From positions 124,001 through 188,000 of the forward strand of contig NZ_SMGR01000004.1 of the NCBI RefSeq assembly GCF_004346865.1: a stretch of DNA of 64,000 nucleotides, in the 5' to 3' direction. Position 1 is the stretch's first letter, and each line of letters starts with the position of its first letter. Made by a program: the position numbers and the translations under genes. Of the stretch, positions 26,278 to 35,001 are shown piece by piece. This stretch comes from Shimia isoporae (GTDB lineage: Bacteria; Pseudomonadota; Alphaproteobacteria; Rhodobacterales; Rhodobacteraceae). The notes beneath the pieces were generated by a model. It saw nothing but the letters and a program-made list of their open reading frames with translations, ran no database searches and had not been told where the DNA came from.

Positions 26278-27434
26278 AGGTAACCGGGGATTGGCTGACC
26301 AATCCAGCGACACAGAAGGTGTGCAAAGCCCTAACTGAGGCGGGCCATCGGGCGCTGTTTGTTGGCGGTTGTGTGCGCAACGCGCTTTTGCAGGCACCCG
26401 TCAACGACATAGACATCTCCACTGATGCTCTGCCGGAACAGGTGATCGCGTTGTCGAAGGCCGCCGGTCTCAATGCCGTTCCAACGGGCATTGAGCACGG
26501 AACGATAACTGTCATTTCCAGCCATATTCCGCATGAAGTCACCACCTTTCGCCACGATATAGAAACCGATGGAAGACGTGCCGTGGTGGCCTTCTCGCAG
26601 AATGTCGAAGACGATGCGCGAAGACGCGATTTCACAATGAACGCGATCTATGCCGAACCGGATGGTACCGTTGTCGACCCACTGGGCGGCATGGAAGATC
26701 TGAAGGCGCGTCGCTTGCGATTTATCGATGCTGCTGAAGATCGCATTCGAGAGGATTACTTGCGAATTCTGCGCTACTTTCGTTTTCACGCGATCTACGG
26801 CGATCCTACTGCGGGTATGGACCCTGATGCGCTGGCTGCGATTGCGGCCAACACAGACGGGCTATCGACGCTTTCAAAAGAGCGCGTGGGGTCGGAGATC
26901 AAAAAACTACTGAAAGCTCCTGATCCGGCACCTGCCGTCGCGGCAATGCGCTCGACGGGTGTTTTGCATGCAATTCTTCACGGCACTGACGATAAGGCGC
27001 TAGCTCCACTGGTGTATTTCGAGCAAATGCTCGATCTGTCGCCAGCTCCCATGCGTCGCCTTGCAAGCCTTGGGGGAGTTGGCATGACAGAAGCGTTGCG
27101 TCTTTCCAAACGCGAGTCCCGCGTCCTTCAGGACTTGCGGGAAGGCGTGGAGAACACCATGGGTCCCGCCGAGTTGGGCTATCGTCTCGGAGAAGAGGCG
27201 GGCGTTTCCATTCTTCTTTTGAGGGCGGCAATGCTTGAGTTGCCTTTCAACCCTGCAGGTCCGGCCGAGGTCGCGCGCGGAGCAGCTGCTGAGTTCCCCA
27301 TCCGGCCAGCGGACCTAATGCCTGATCATGCCGGTCCAGCGCTGGGCAAGGCTCTCAAAACGCTGGAAGCGCGCTGGATCGAGTGCGGACTTACGGCGAC
27401 AAAGTCAGAATTGCTTGCCCATTTGAAGGGCTGA
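26274..27434 (+). CDS. cca: CCA-adding tRNA nucleotidyltransferase
   Basis: Class II nucleotidyltransferase of 386 residues that builds or repairs the tRNA 3' CCA end. The head has the motif FVGGCVRNALLQ and the catalytic carboxylates D45 and D47 in NDIDISTDALPEQ; RRDFTMNAIYAEPDGTVVDP and DRIREDYLRILRYFRFHAIY are the next conserved blocks. The C-terminal half is helical and shorter than in PcnB. No HD domain motif is apparent. The start overlaps the previous stop (ATGA at 26274-26277). Some bacteria split CCA addition between two enzymes; nothing here tells whether this one adds all three bases. Confidence 0.93.
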   Translation: MKVTGDWLTNPATQKVCKALTEAGHRALFVGGCVRNALLQAPVNDIDISTDALPEQVIALSKAAGLNAVPTGIEHGTITVISSHIPHEVTTFRHDIETDGRRAVVAFSQNVEDDARRRDFTMNAIYAEPDGTVVDPLGGMEDLKARRLRFIDAAEDRIREDYLRILRYFRFHAIYGDPTAGMDPDALAAIAANTDGLSTLSKERVGSEIKKLLKAPDPAPAVAAMRSTGVLHAILHGTDDKALAPLVYFEQMLDLSPAPMRRLASLGGVGMTEALRLSKRESRVLQDLREGVENTMGPAELGYRLGEEAGVSILLLRAAMLELPFNPAGPAEVARGAAAEFPIRPADLMPDHAGPALGKALKTLEARWIECGLTATKSELLAHLKG

Positions 27435-27717
27435 CGGCATCCGAGAATCGATACCGACGAAAAACCGATGTTTTGCCGACGCGATGCAGACAGCAAAATC
27501 CGGCACGCCCGAAGGCGGGGTTTTCTCACCAAACATTCACAGACTGTGCGATTGACAGGCCGATGACCTTGCGGCAGTCTGGCGTCACCTGAGTTGAAGG
27601 AGGGTGCAAGATGTATCGCGGAATCTGGTTGTCATAAGCACACCCTGACCGCACGCGCGCGGCCAGACGGTTCGTGCGCTCTCACATTTTGTCCACCCTT
27701 TTTGTTTGGGTTTCCCC
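27435..27717. other. Intergenic region before ABC exporter
   Basis: A 283-base gap. It holds a short GC hairpin (CGCC-CGAA-GGCG, about 27508-27519) followed by GGGTTTTC, which may end the cca transcript, and an 8-codon reading frame with a strong ribosome site, listed separately. No RNA gene or clear promoter is recognised. Confidence 0.5.
27611..27637 (+). CDS. Possible 8-codon upstream reading frame
   Basis: GAAGGAGGG stands at ideal distance before an ATG that encodes only MYRGIWLS then stops. The site is much stronger than that of the ABC exporter gene 81 bases downstream, so this could be a leader peptide controlling it. There is no run of one amino acid to suggest attenuation and no clear pairing of terminator hairpins. 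Chance remains possible. Confidence 0.3.
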   Translation: MYRGIWLS

Positions 27718-29559
27718 ATGTTCAAGTTTTTCGAAAACCTCGTTGACCCTTATTGCGACTACGTTGAAACCGACGAGCCGCCCCGCAGGCTTTGGCCTTT
27801 CCTTATGGATTACGCGCAGCCATTCAAGCGCGTATTCGTGTTGGCCGCGATCATGTCAGTCGTGGTCGCTGCAGTTGAAATCGGCCTGATTGGCTACATG
27901 GGTCGCATTGTCGATTTATTGGTTGGCGATCCCACACAGGTTTGGGTCGAGCACAAATTGGAGTTTGCGCTTGTCGTGTCTTTTGTGCTGTTGATCCGAC
28001 CCCTGTTGCAGGGTCTGGATGTGCTGCTGCTCAATAACGCAATGCTACCAAACTTTGGCACACTGATACGTTGGCGTGCACATAAACACGTTTTACGACA
28101 ATCGGTTGGTTGGTTTGAAAATGATTTTGCAGGCCGCATAGCGAACCGGATAATGCAGACGCCTCCCGCGGCTGGAGAGGCGATGTTTCAAGTCTTTGAC
28201 GCCATCACGTTTTCCATCGCCTATGTAGTTGGTGCAGCCATCTTGTTGATGGATGCGGATCCACGCTTGGTGCTGCCCATGCTGATATGGCTGGGCCTTT
28301 ACGGCGTATTGGTGCGCTGGACAGTGGTCCGTGTCGGACCTGCTTCACAAAAGGCTTCGGACGCTCGTTCACGCGTTACTGGTCGTGTTGTCGACGCCTA
28401 CACCAACATCCATTCAGTGAAGCTGTTTGCACACAACAAGCGCGAGTTGGACTATGCCAAAGATGCCATCGAATATTCCCGCGAGACGTTTCAAGAAGAG
28501 ATGCGAATCTACACCATTATGGATGTCGTCCTTGTTTTCTTGAACGGCCTCTTGATTGTAAGCGTGGTTGGTTGGGCGATTTGGCTTTGGATGCAAGGCC
28601 AGGCCAGCGTTGGCGTGGTAGCGGCGGCAACAGCTTTGACTCTGCGCCTGAATGCCATGACAGGTTGGATCATGTGGGCTTTGACCTCGTTCTTCCGTCA
28701 ATTGGGCGTTGTGGCAGAGGGCATGGAAACCATCGCGCAACCGATAGATCTGGTGGATGACAACCAAGCGACGCCACTTCGTCTGTCTGAAGGCAAAGTC
28801 GAAATCGATGCGCTCTCGCATCACTACGGTCGTGGTTCTGGTGGTCTGGACGCGATATCACTGACCATCGGTCCGGGGGAAAAAATTGGGCTTATCGGTC
28901 GCAGTGGTGCGGGCAAATCGACGCTCGTGAAACTGCTGCTGCGGTTCTATGACGCCGAATCGGGCCGAATCCTAATTGACGGTCAGGACATCGCCAAAGT
29001 CACCCAGGATAGCTTGCGCGATGAGATAGGCATGGTGCAGCAGGACAGTTCGTTGCTTCATCGGTCTGTGCGGGACAACCTACTTTATGGTCGGCCTGAT
29101 GCGACAGAAGAGATGATGATCGAAGCCGCCAAAAAGGCGGAAGCGCATGATTTCATTCTCGATCTTGAGGATCCACAAGGACGAAAAGGGTATGATGCAC
29201 ACGTTGGAGAACGTGGTGTGAAACTATCAGGCGGCCAGCGCCAACGCATCACGCTTGCGCGGGTCATACTAAAAGATGCGCCGATCCTTCTTCTGGATGA
29301 AGCAACCAGTGCCCTGGACAGTGAGGTGGAGGCAGCTATCCAGAACACGCTATATGGAATGATGGCTGGCAAGACGGTGATTGCTATTGCCCACCGACTC
29401 TCCACAATCGCCGAGATGGATCGGATTCTGGTGCTGGATGACGGAAAGATCGTGGAGCAAGGCACCCATTCGGAACTCCTGGGATTGGGCGGACTGTATG
29501 CAGGCTTCTGGGCAAGGCAGTCCGGAGGTTTCATTAATGCGGACGAGGCTGCCGAGTAA
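27718..29559 (+). CDS. ABC exporter half-transporter
   Basis: A 613-residue fused membrane plus ATPase subunit of the MsbA/multidrug type. About residues 30-330 contain six hydrophobic helices; the ATPase has Walker A GRSGAGKST at 394-402, signature LSGGQRQ at 503-509 and Walker B ILLLDE at 523-528, then DEATSALDSE and an H-loop AIAHRLS. It probably dimerises to export a lipid, peptide or drug; the sequence does not show which. The ATG at 27718 lacks a clear ribosome site. A TTG four codons earlier is another option. The RlmD-like gene follows 36 bases later behind a hairpin. Confidence 0.92.
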   Translation: MFKFFENLVDPYCDYVETDEPPRRLWPFLMDYAQPFKRVFVLAAIMSVVVAAVEIGLIGYMGRIVDLLVGDPTQVWVEHKLEFALVVSFVLLIRPLLQGLDVLLLNNAMLPNFGTLIRWRAHKHVLRQSVGWFENDFAGRIANRIMQTPPAAGEAMFQVFDAITFSIAYVVGAAILLMDADPRLVLPMLIWLGLYGVLVRWTVVRVGPASQKASDARSRVTGRVVDAYTNIHSVKLFAHNKRELDYAKDAIEYSRETFQEEMRIYTIMDVVLVFLNGLLIVSVVGWAIWLWMQGQASVGVVAAATALTLRLNAMTGWIMWALTSFFRQLGVVAEGMETIAQPIDLVDDNQATPLRLSEGKVEIDALSHHYGRGSGGLDAISLTIGPGEKIGLIGRSGAGKSTLVKLLLRFYDAESGRILIDGQDIAKVTQDSLRDEIGMVQQDSSLLHRSVRDNLLYGRPDATEEMMIEAAKKAEAHDFILDLEDPQGRKGYDAHVGERGVKLSGGQRQRITLARVILKDAPILLLDEATSALDSEVEAAIQNTLYGMMAGKTVIAIAHRLSTIAEMDRILVLDDGKIVEQGTHSELLGLGGLYAGFWARQSGGFINADEAAE

Positions 29560-29566
29560 ATTGACC

Positions 29567-29598
29567 CATACGCGTCCTCGGGGTAGGGGACGCGTATG
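29567..29598 (+). promoter_or_regulatory. Hairpin enclosing the rlmD-like start codon
   Basis: CATACGCGTCC (29567-29577) and GGACGCGTATG (29588-29598) are perfect 11-base arms around a 10-base loop TCGGGGTAGG. The start ATG at 29596-29598 forms the end of the right arm and the purine-rich ribosome site lies in the loop and arm. In RNA the structure would hide the start. There is no T-run, so it is not a standard terminator. Confidence 0.65.
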
Positions 29599-30810
29599 AA
29601 GCAGTTCACAATTCAAAGACTGGGCCTTCATGGCGATGGAATCACCGATGGTCCAATCTACGCTCCTCTCACGTTGCCCGACGAAGAGGTAACCGGCGTA
29701 GTCGATGGAGATCGTCTGAGCGACATTCGGATCGTGACTCCTTCGGAAAGCCGCGTGAAATCTCCTTGTCAGCATTTCAAGGTCTGCGGTGGGTGCCAGT
29801 TGCAACATGCCTCTGACGATTTCGTGGCGAACTGGAAGGTGGGTGTCGTCCAGAAAGCCCTTGCAGCGCAAAGCCTCGACCCAAATTGGAAGCCAATTCT
29901 GACATCTCCTGCGGCCTCGCGCCGTCGCGCCGTTTTTTCAGCAAAGCGCACAAAAAAAGGAGCGACAGTTGGTTTTCACGCACGCGCCTCGAACGTCGTC
30001 GCGGATATTCCAAAGTGCATCTTGCTTGATCCCAAACTCGTCCCAGCCATGGGTATTGTTGGAGAGTTGGCCCGTATCGGCGGCTCGCGCAAAGGCGAAC
30101 TCAGTGCAACAGTGACGGCTTCGCTGGGTGGTTTGGATATTGCCGTTAAGGGAGGCAAGCCTCTCGATGGTCCCCTGCTGTCATTACTCGCTCAGGAAAC
30201 CGAGAGACACAAACTGGCGAGATTGGCGTGGGAGGGCGAAGTCGTAGCAACGCGTGTTCCTCCCTATCAAAAGTTCGGCAACGCCAAGGTGTTGCCGCCG
30301 CCAGGCGCGTTTCTACAGGCGACCCCACAAGGCGAATCAGCCTTGCTGGAGGCGGTAGAGGCGGCGATCTCACAAGGTGACAAGGGAGTCGATCTTTTCG
30401 CTGGTTGCGGGACTTTCACTTTGCCACTTGCTCAACGCGCGCAGATGCATGGAGTCGAAGGTGAGCGAAGCATGATCAAGGCCTTGGACGAAGGCTGGCG
30501 AACGGCGGAAGGCCTCAAGCGCGTGACATCCGAGACCCGTGATCTGTTCCGGAACCCGATTATTGCGCAGGATCTTAGATATGATTTCGCAGTAATCGAC
30601 CCACCACGTGCAGGGGCAGAGGCACAAGTCGCCGAACTGGCTCAATCTGAAATTCCGGAGATTGCCTTCGTCAGTTGTAATCCGGTTACCTTCGCGCGTG
30701 ATGCAGCGACTTTGGTCAAATCCGGTTATACTTTGGACTGGGTCCAGGTTGTGGACCAGTTCCGATGGTCCAGCCATATCGAACTGGCGGCCAGATTCGT
30801 GAGAAATTGA
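29596..30810 (+). CDS. RlmD/TrmA-family RNA uracil-C5 methyltransferase
   Basis: SAM-dependent enzyme of 404 residues that makes 5-methyluridine in rRNA or tRNA. An N-terminal TRAM-like stretch is followed by iron-sulfur cysteines C58, C64 and C67 in PCQHFKVCGGCQLQH, which favours RlmD-like over TrmA. The SAM site is GVDLFAGCGTFTLPLA; motif DPPRAGAEAQ and the nucleophile region VSCNPVTFARD are both intact. Which uridine is modified cannot be read. The start codon sits within a strong inverted repeat, so translation may be controlled. Confidence 0.9.
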   Translation: MKQFTIQRLGLHGDGITDGPIYAPLTLPDEEVTGVVDGDRLSDIRIVTPSESRVKSPCQHFKVCGGCQLQHASDDFVANWKVGVVQKALAAQSLDPNWKPILTSPAASRRRAVFSAKRTKKGATVGFHARASNVVADIPKCILLDPKLVPAMGIVGELARIGGSRKGELSATVTASLGGLDIAVKGGKPLDGPLLSLLAQETERHKLARLAWEGEVVATRVPPYQKFGNAKVLPPPGAFLQATPQGESALLEAVEAAISQGDKGVDLFAGCGTFTLPLAQRAQMHGVEGERSMIKALDEGWRTAEGLKRVTSETRDLFRNPIIAQDLRYDFAVIDPPRAGAEAQVAELAQSEIPEIAFVSCNPVTFARDAATLVKSGYTLDWVQVVDQFRWSSHIELAARFVRN

Positions 30811-30900
30811 TGTATTTCACAGCGACGTGACAGGTTTTTGCGGCTTTTCTCTGGTATGAAATTGTCACAAGACAACAAAAAACATAACGAGGCGAAATCG

Positions 30901-31395
30901 ATGCGTTGGCTTTCCATGGTTCTGATTCTTGTCGTTGCATTCGGCGCGGCCGGATGTGCAAGCAAGTTCAAAAACTACTATGGCCCAAAGGTGACTCATG
31001 TTGTTGTCTACAAAGAGCAACGCAAAATGCACCTGTTGCATCACAACACAGTGCTTAAGTCCTACGATATCGATTTGGGATTTGCGCCAGAGGGCCACAA
31101 ACAATTCGAGGGGGATGGCCGCACGCCAGAAGGTCAGTACTGGATCGATCGCCGCAACCCAAACAGTGCCTTCTATTTGTCCATCGGAATTTCATATCCC
31201 AATGCCGATGACCGCGCCTATGCCAAGTCGCAAGGAAAATCCCCGGGCGGCGATATTTTTATCCACGGCCAGCCTGAGCTTTTCAAAGCAGGAAAAGACG
31301 ACTGGACTGCCGGCTGTATTTCAGTGACCAACCGCGAGATGAGAGATATCTATGCAATGGTCAAGAACGGTACCCAGGTCTGGATATACCCCTGA
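30901..31395 (+). CDS. YkuD/YafK-type L,D-transpeptidase-like lipoprotein
   Basis: A 164-residue lipoprotein. From the ATG at 30901 (GAGG 8 bases upstream) it has a lipoprotein signal with modified cysteine in VAFGAAGC. The catalytic domain shows the YafK-like order: GRTPEGQYWIDRRNPNSAFY, the histidine in GGDIFIHGQPE and the nucleophile cysteine in DDWTAGCISVTNREM. Relatives make or cut L,D cross-links or the bonds to lipoproteins in peptidoglycan. It converges with the CAP gene without a gap; the frame extends 63 bases upstream but lacks a better start. Confidence 0.9.
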   Translation: MRWLSMVLILVVAFGAAGCASKFKNYYGPKVTHVVVYKEQRKMHLLHHNTVLKSYDIDLGFAPEGHKQFEGDGRTPEGQYWIDRRNPNSAFYLSIGISYPNADDRAYAKSQGKSPGGDIFIHGQPELFKAGKDDWTAGCISVTNREMRDIYAMVKNGTQVWIYP

Positions 31396-31923
31396 TTATC
31401 CGTCAAAATTTGCGATATCAGTGGTGGCATAGGATGGTTGACCCATAACCAAGGTCCACCATATTTTGCCGTTCTTTTCCTGAAACCACGCAAAGCCCAT
31501 TTCTCTCGCGTTCGGATCAAGAATTACGGCACGCGTGTCGTCTTGTTCCATCCAGGCCGCGAGGGTTTCTGTTTCGGTTTCGTAGGTTTCGGAAATCGTC
31601 TCGCCGGTCAGAATGCCTTGGTAGCCGACGCGCGCTACACGATCCAGAGGCGACGAACCATCAGATCCGAAATGCCAAGGGCGATTCTGCAGTGACATGT
31701 CTCGGGAATGGGTTGCGGCTGCGGCGTTGAGTTTTGCGTTGTACTCGACCGGCACTGCACCGGAGGCCTGACGAAGGGCATTGATGCTGTCCAATACCCG
31801 AAACTGGATCTTGTTGGTCGCGCCAGATGAAATTCGGTAGTTTTTTGAACCGGAATAAGAGCCAGTTGTATCGCAAGCGGCCAGACCGAGTGTCAGGATG
31901 AATAGTAATTTGAACAGCCGCAT
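31396..31923 (-). CDS. CAP-domain lipoprotein
   Basis: A 175-residue CAP/SCP-like protein with a lipobox (LFILTLGLAAC, Cys17). The CAP fold is recognised by the helix VLDSINALRQASGAVPVEYN, the block LNAAAATHSRDMSLQN with its histidine, the second histidine in RPWHFGSDGSSPLDRV, GETISETYETETETLAAWME and IWWTLVMGQP. CAP proteins are secreted or surface proteins with no single agreed activity. The gene diverges from a Tat-exported YkuD protein and abuts another, so this small group may act at the cell wall; that link is inference. Confidence 0.9.
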   Translation of the reverse strand: MRLFKLLFILTLGLAACDTTGSYSGSKNYRISSGATNKIQFRVLDSINALRQASGAVPVEYNAKLNAAAATHSRDMSLQNRPWHFGSDGSSPLDRVARVGYQGILTGETISETYETETETLAAWMEQDDTRAVILDPNAREMGFAWFQEKNGKIWWTLVMGQPSYATTDIANFDG

Positions 31924-32023
31924 GGGAATCCACTTTCGTCAATCTTGCGTTTTGCATTGATCTACCTGCATGAAGTTGACATGAAAACCCACATCGGCGT
32001 GTGACAGCCGATCTGACGATTGA

Positions 32024-32068
32024 TTGATTTGCGACTGAGGCTTTCCGGCAATATCGTGTCGCAATCAA
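32024..32068 (+). repeat. Imperfect inverted repeat in the leader of the Tat-exported YkuD gene
   Basis: TTGATTTGCGAC (32024-32035) and GTCGCAATCAA (32058-32068) pair over 11 bases with one bulged T, around a 22-base loop. It ends 24 bases before the ATG at 32093. It could fold in the mRNA or bind a regulator in the divergent promoter region. Confidence 0.45.
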
Positions 32069-32092
32069 AGAGGACGTGTCTGGGAGAGCACC

Positions 32093-32686
32093 ATGACAGA
32101 GAAACGCAGCACTTTGGGCCGTCGGGCCTTCTTGGCATCTGGCGCCGCATTTGCGAGTGCGCCAGCACTGGCGCAAACCGAGTCAGGTACGACTGAGGTT
32201 GAGCGCGACCTCACCGAAACGGTTACACGGAACATTTCTAGCTTCCGCTCTCTGGATTGGCGCCCATATTTCTCATCACTGAGGAACGGAGCCGTGCTTG
32301 TCGACATCACAAGCCGCGCGCTGCACTATTGGTCCGAAGACCAATCCGTCTATAAGCTGTATCCGTCATCGGTGCCCCTGACAGAGGATTTGACTCGAAA
32401 GGGCCGCACGAAAGTTGTTCGAAAGGTCGAAGGCCCTAGCTGGCGTCCGACCCCGTCGATGAAGAAACGTAACCCTGAGTGGCCTGACTTCGTTGGTCCC
32501 GGCCCGGATAATCCCTTGGGTACGCATGCGCTTTACCTTAGTTGGACCTACTATCGAATCCACGGCACCCATGACACACGCAAAATTGGCCGCCGATCGT
32601 CCAATGGGTGCATCGGTCTCTACAACGAGCACATTGCGGAGTTGTTTTCGTTGACAAAGGTGGGCACACAAGTGTTGCTAATTTGA
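32093..32686 (+). CDS. Tat-exported L,D-transpeptidase (YkuD family)
   Basis: A 197-residue protein with a twin-arginine-type signal (TLGRRAFLASGAAFASAPALAQ). The mature part holds the YkuD domain: SGAVLVDITSRALHYWSEDQS-like first strand, YPSSVPLTEDLTRKGRTKVV, PDNPLGTHALYLSWTYYRIH, the histidine in IHGTHDTRKIGR and the nucleophile in SSNGCIGLYNEHI. The SxGC motif reads SNGC with glycine following instead of the usual arginine (SHGCIRL). Such enzymes make 3-3 cross-links in peptidoglycan or attach proteins. A ribosome site GGGAGAG precedes the ATG. It diverges from the CAP lipoprotein gene. Confidence 0.9.
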   Translation: MTEKRSTLGRRAFLASGAAFASAPALAQTESGTTEVERDLTETVTRNISSFRSLDWRPYFSSLRNGAVLVDITSRALHYWSEDQSVYKLYPSSVPLTEDLTRKGRTKVVRKVEGPSWRPTPSMKKRNPEWPDFVGPGPDNPLGTHALYLSWTYYRIHGTHDTRKIGRRSSNGCIGLYNEHIAELFSLTKVGTQVLLI

Positions 32687-32836
32687 CGACATTTTGCGTC
32701 GTAAGGCCTTGAATCGTTAAACTAAGGTTTGCAAAGCCAGACTTTTTCCTGTTTAGACGAATACACGAGGTTAAGTCTTGGGTGCTTGTCATCGCCCTCA
32801 ATTGTTTTTGGTGGCAAGCGAATTCTGGAGGATACT

Positions 32837-33019
32837 ATGAAGAAACTCGTTCTCGCTGCTGCACTTACCGCCGCTGCTTCCACCGCTTTTGCGGGTTCCA
32901 TGGCTGAGCCGGTTGTTGAACCGCCGGTCATCGAAGAAGAAGCATCGAGCTCCAACGCAGCTATCTGGGTTCCGCTGATCCTGCTGGCAGTTATCGCTGC
33001 AGCCGCTGCGAACAGCTAA
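32837..33019 (+). CDS. Small exported/membrane protein, 60 aa
   Basis: From 32837 (CTGGAGGA upstream) the product has a signal peptide (MKKLVLAAALTAAASTAFA), a short acidic linker (EPVVEPPVIEEEASSS) and a C-terminal transmembrane helix (AAIWVPLILLAVIAAAAANS). It would be anchored with a small periplasmic part. I recall very similar proteins next to hemH in other roseobacters, which suggests conservation despite the size, but cannot confirm it here. A strong terminator follows, so it is an independent transcript. The function is unknown. Confidence 0.8.
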   Translation: MKKLVLAAALTAAASTAFAGSMAEPVVEPPVIEEEASSSNAAIWVPLILLAVIAAAAANS

Positions 33020-33044
33020 TACCAATTTCACTTTGTGAAATGCG

Positions 33045-33075
33045 AAAGGCGAGGCTTAGGCCTCGCCTTTTTCTT
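33045..33075 (+). terminator. Rho-independent terminator
   Basis: AAAGGCGAGGC and GCCTCGCCTTT form a long perfect stem around TTAG, followed by TTCTTTTC. It closes the small-protein transcript and lies just beyond the end of the convergent hemH gene. Confidence 0.92.
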
Positions 33076-33088
33076 TTCTTCATAGAAG

Positions 33089-34144
33089 TTACGGTGACAC
33101 CCAACCGCCTAGGTTTTCGCCTATGATCCTGCTGAGGGCGTTGATGTGCGCCTCATCCGCGTTCAGGCATGGAATATATAGGAATTCTTCTCCGCCTGCC
33201 TCTTCGAAGCTTTCCTTTATCTCCTCGTTGATCTCTTCCAAAGTTTCGATGCAATCCGCAGAGAAAGCCGGTGCGATCACGGCGATGTTCTTTTTGCCTT
33301 CTTCTTCGGCCAATCTGGCTACTTCTTCGACTGTATAAGGTCGTAGCCAGTCTTCCGGGCCGAACTGCGACTGGAAAGTCGTTCTCAGTTCGGTTTTTTC
33401 CCACCCTAGGCGCTCTTGTAGGAGTCGCGTGGTTTTTTGGCACTGGCAATGATAAGGATCGCCTTCCATCAGGTATCGTTTTGGCATGCCGTGATAGGAC
33501 ACAACCAGTAGATCAGGGCGCTTTTCGCGCTCGGCATATGCTGATTCGACAGACGTCGCGAGTGCTTCGATGTAAGCAGGGTGTTCAAAATATGCAGGCA
33601 CGGTGCGAGACGCGGGTTGCCATTTTTCCTTCATCAGCGCTCGGAAGAACTGGTCGTTGGCGGTTGCCGTCGTGGCACCGGCGTATTGAGGGTAGAGTGG
33701 GAAAAAAAGAATGCGCTCGCATCCGGCAGCGACCATTTCCCGAACTTTGGAAGGTGTCGATGGGTTGCCATAGCGCATGCAGAAATCAACCATCACCTGG
33801 TCGCCATACTGCGCTTTCATTTTGTCAGCGATCGCAGCTGTTTGTTCCTTGGTAATCACCATTAACGGGCTTTCGCCACGCTCTTTGTCCCAGATCGACT
33901 CGTATGCTTCTCCGCTGGAGAAGGGTCGCTTTGTCAGAATGATCAGTTGAAGGATGGGTTGCCATTTCCACCAAGGATAGTCGATCACGCGTTTGTCTGA
34001 CAGAAATTCGTTCAAATAGCGCCTCATCGGCCAATAGCTATAGTCGTCAGGTGTACCTAGATTGGCCAGAAGAATACCGGTTTTTCCGCGCGGAACTGCA
34101 GGGTGTTCAGCCGGAGCGTGGGCAGGGCAGGCGACGTCTTTCAT
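33089..34144 (-). CDS. hemH: Ferrochelatase
   Basis: Inserts ferrous iron into protoporphyrin IX, the last step of heme synthesis, at the inner membrane. I start at 34144 (MKDVACPAHAPAEHPAVPRG), giving 351 residues; the frame is open to 34273 but that part is in the overlapping gene. Family blocks are clear: GILLANLGTPDDYSYWPMRR, RVIDYPWWKWQPILQLIILT, the metal-site histidine region VVSYHGMPKRY and the acidic active-site segment APAFSADCIETLEEINEEIK. It lies 26 bases after the BioC-like gene on the same strand. Confidence 0.95.
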   Translation of the reverse strand: MKDVACPAHAPAEHPAVPRGKTGILLANLGTPDDYSYWPMRRYLNEFLSDKRVIDYPWWKWQPILQLIILTKRPFSSGEAYESIWDKERGESPLMVITKEQTAAIADKMKAQYGDQVMVDFCMRYGNPSTPSKVREMVAAGCERILFFPLYPQYAGATTATANDQFFRALMKEKWQPASRTVPAYFEHPAYIEALATSVESAYAEREKRPDLLVVSYHGMPKRYLMEGDPYHCQCQKTTRLLQERLGWEKTELRTTFQSQFGPEDWLRPYTVEEVARLAEEEGKKNIAVIAPAFSADCIETLEEINEEIKESFEEAGGEEFLYIPCLNADEAHINALSRIIGENLGGWVSP

Positions 34145-34170
34145 CTTGTTTGGTCCAATGTGTGAGTGCC

Positions 34171-34989
34171 CTATTTGGGCAGTTTGATTTCGGAGGCACC
34201 CAAGGCGTCGGCAAGGCGGGTCGATGCCGAGCCCGGGCGAAGTGGTTGGGGCTGGCTGTCGTCCGGAGCCCAACCGGTCATGAAAACCATGTCAAAGGTT
34301 GCAGGAATGCGTCCATTCTCCATGAAGCTGTTTACGTAGATTTCTGCTGCCCGGATCAGCACTTGGCGGCGCGTGGGTTTTCTCAAGCGCTGGTGAAGTG
34401 CATTGGTTTCTCCCATTGATCGCAGGTCTCTCATAAGGTTCCACGGCGTTTCATAGGTGACTTTTGTAGGCACCGAATCAGCCACCGGTAGCGCGAGCCC
34501 CGCCCTTTGTAGAAGTGCGCCCAAATCTCTAATTTCTCCCATCGGGACGACGCGCGGAGACAGTCCGCCGGTGATTTCGATTTCGGCTTGCGCCAAGGCG
34601 CTGCGTAGTTCGTTGAGAGTTTGCCCCCCGAACGTCACTGCCAAGAAAAGTCCGTCGGGTTTGAGGGCCCGACGACTTTGAATAACTTGTCCAACAGGAT
34701 CATCTGCCCAATGAAGGCCCAGTGCGTGAATGACCAAATCATGTTCACGTTCTTGAAGATCCAAGACGTCGGTGTCGGAAACGATCAGAGCATTGGGTAC
34801 GCAGCGCTGCCAGACAACCGGAAATCCGGTCACTATGGCGGGACGCGTAAACCCTCTGTTAACCATCCTCAGACGATCCTGAACTTCTTCGATTGCGGCT
34901 TCGTGCAGAAACATTCCTTTTGACAAGTCGGCACGAGCGCGATTGCGCGTCAAAGCTCTGCGATCGGTGAGTTTTGGCTGGGTCTGCAT
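34171..34989 (-). CDS. BioC/NDUFAF5-like methyltransferase
   Basis: A 272-residue class I SAM-dependent methyltransferase-like protein. From the ATG at 34989 it begins MQTQPKLTDRRALTRNRARA and carries FLHEAAIEEVQDRLRMVNRG, HDLVIHALGLHWADDPVGQV and LKPDGLFLAVTFGGQTLNEL, the pattern of alphaproteobacterial BioC-like proteins related to the mitochondrial complex I factor NDUFAF5. The usual glycine-rich SAM motif is weak, which is common in this subgroup. It may act on protein arginine or quinone biogenesis. It diverges from comF with 12 bases between start codons. Confidence 0.85.
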   Translation of the reverse strand: MQTQPKLTDRRALTRNRARADLSKGMFLHEAAIEEVQDRLRMVNRGFTRPAIVTGFPVVWQRCVPNALIVSDTDVLDLQEREHDLVIHALGLHWADDPVGQVIQSRRALKPDGLFLAVTFGGQTLNELRSALAQAEIEITGGLSPRVVPMGEIRDLGALLQRAGLALPVADSVPTKVTYETPWNLMRDLRSMGETNALHQRLRKPTRRQVLIRAAEIYVNSFMENGRIPATFDMVFMTGWAPDDSQPQPLRPGSASTRLADALGASEIKLPK

Positions 34990-35001
34990 GAGGCGGACAA
35001 T

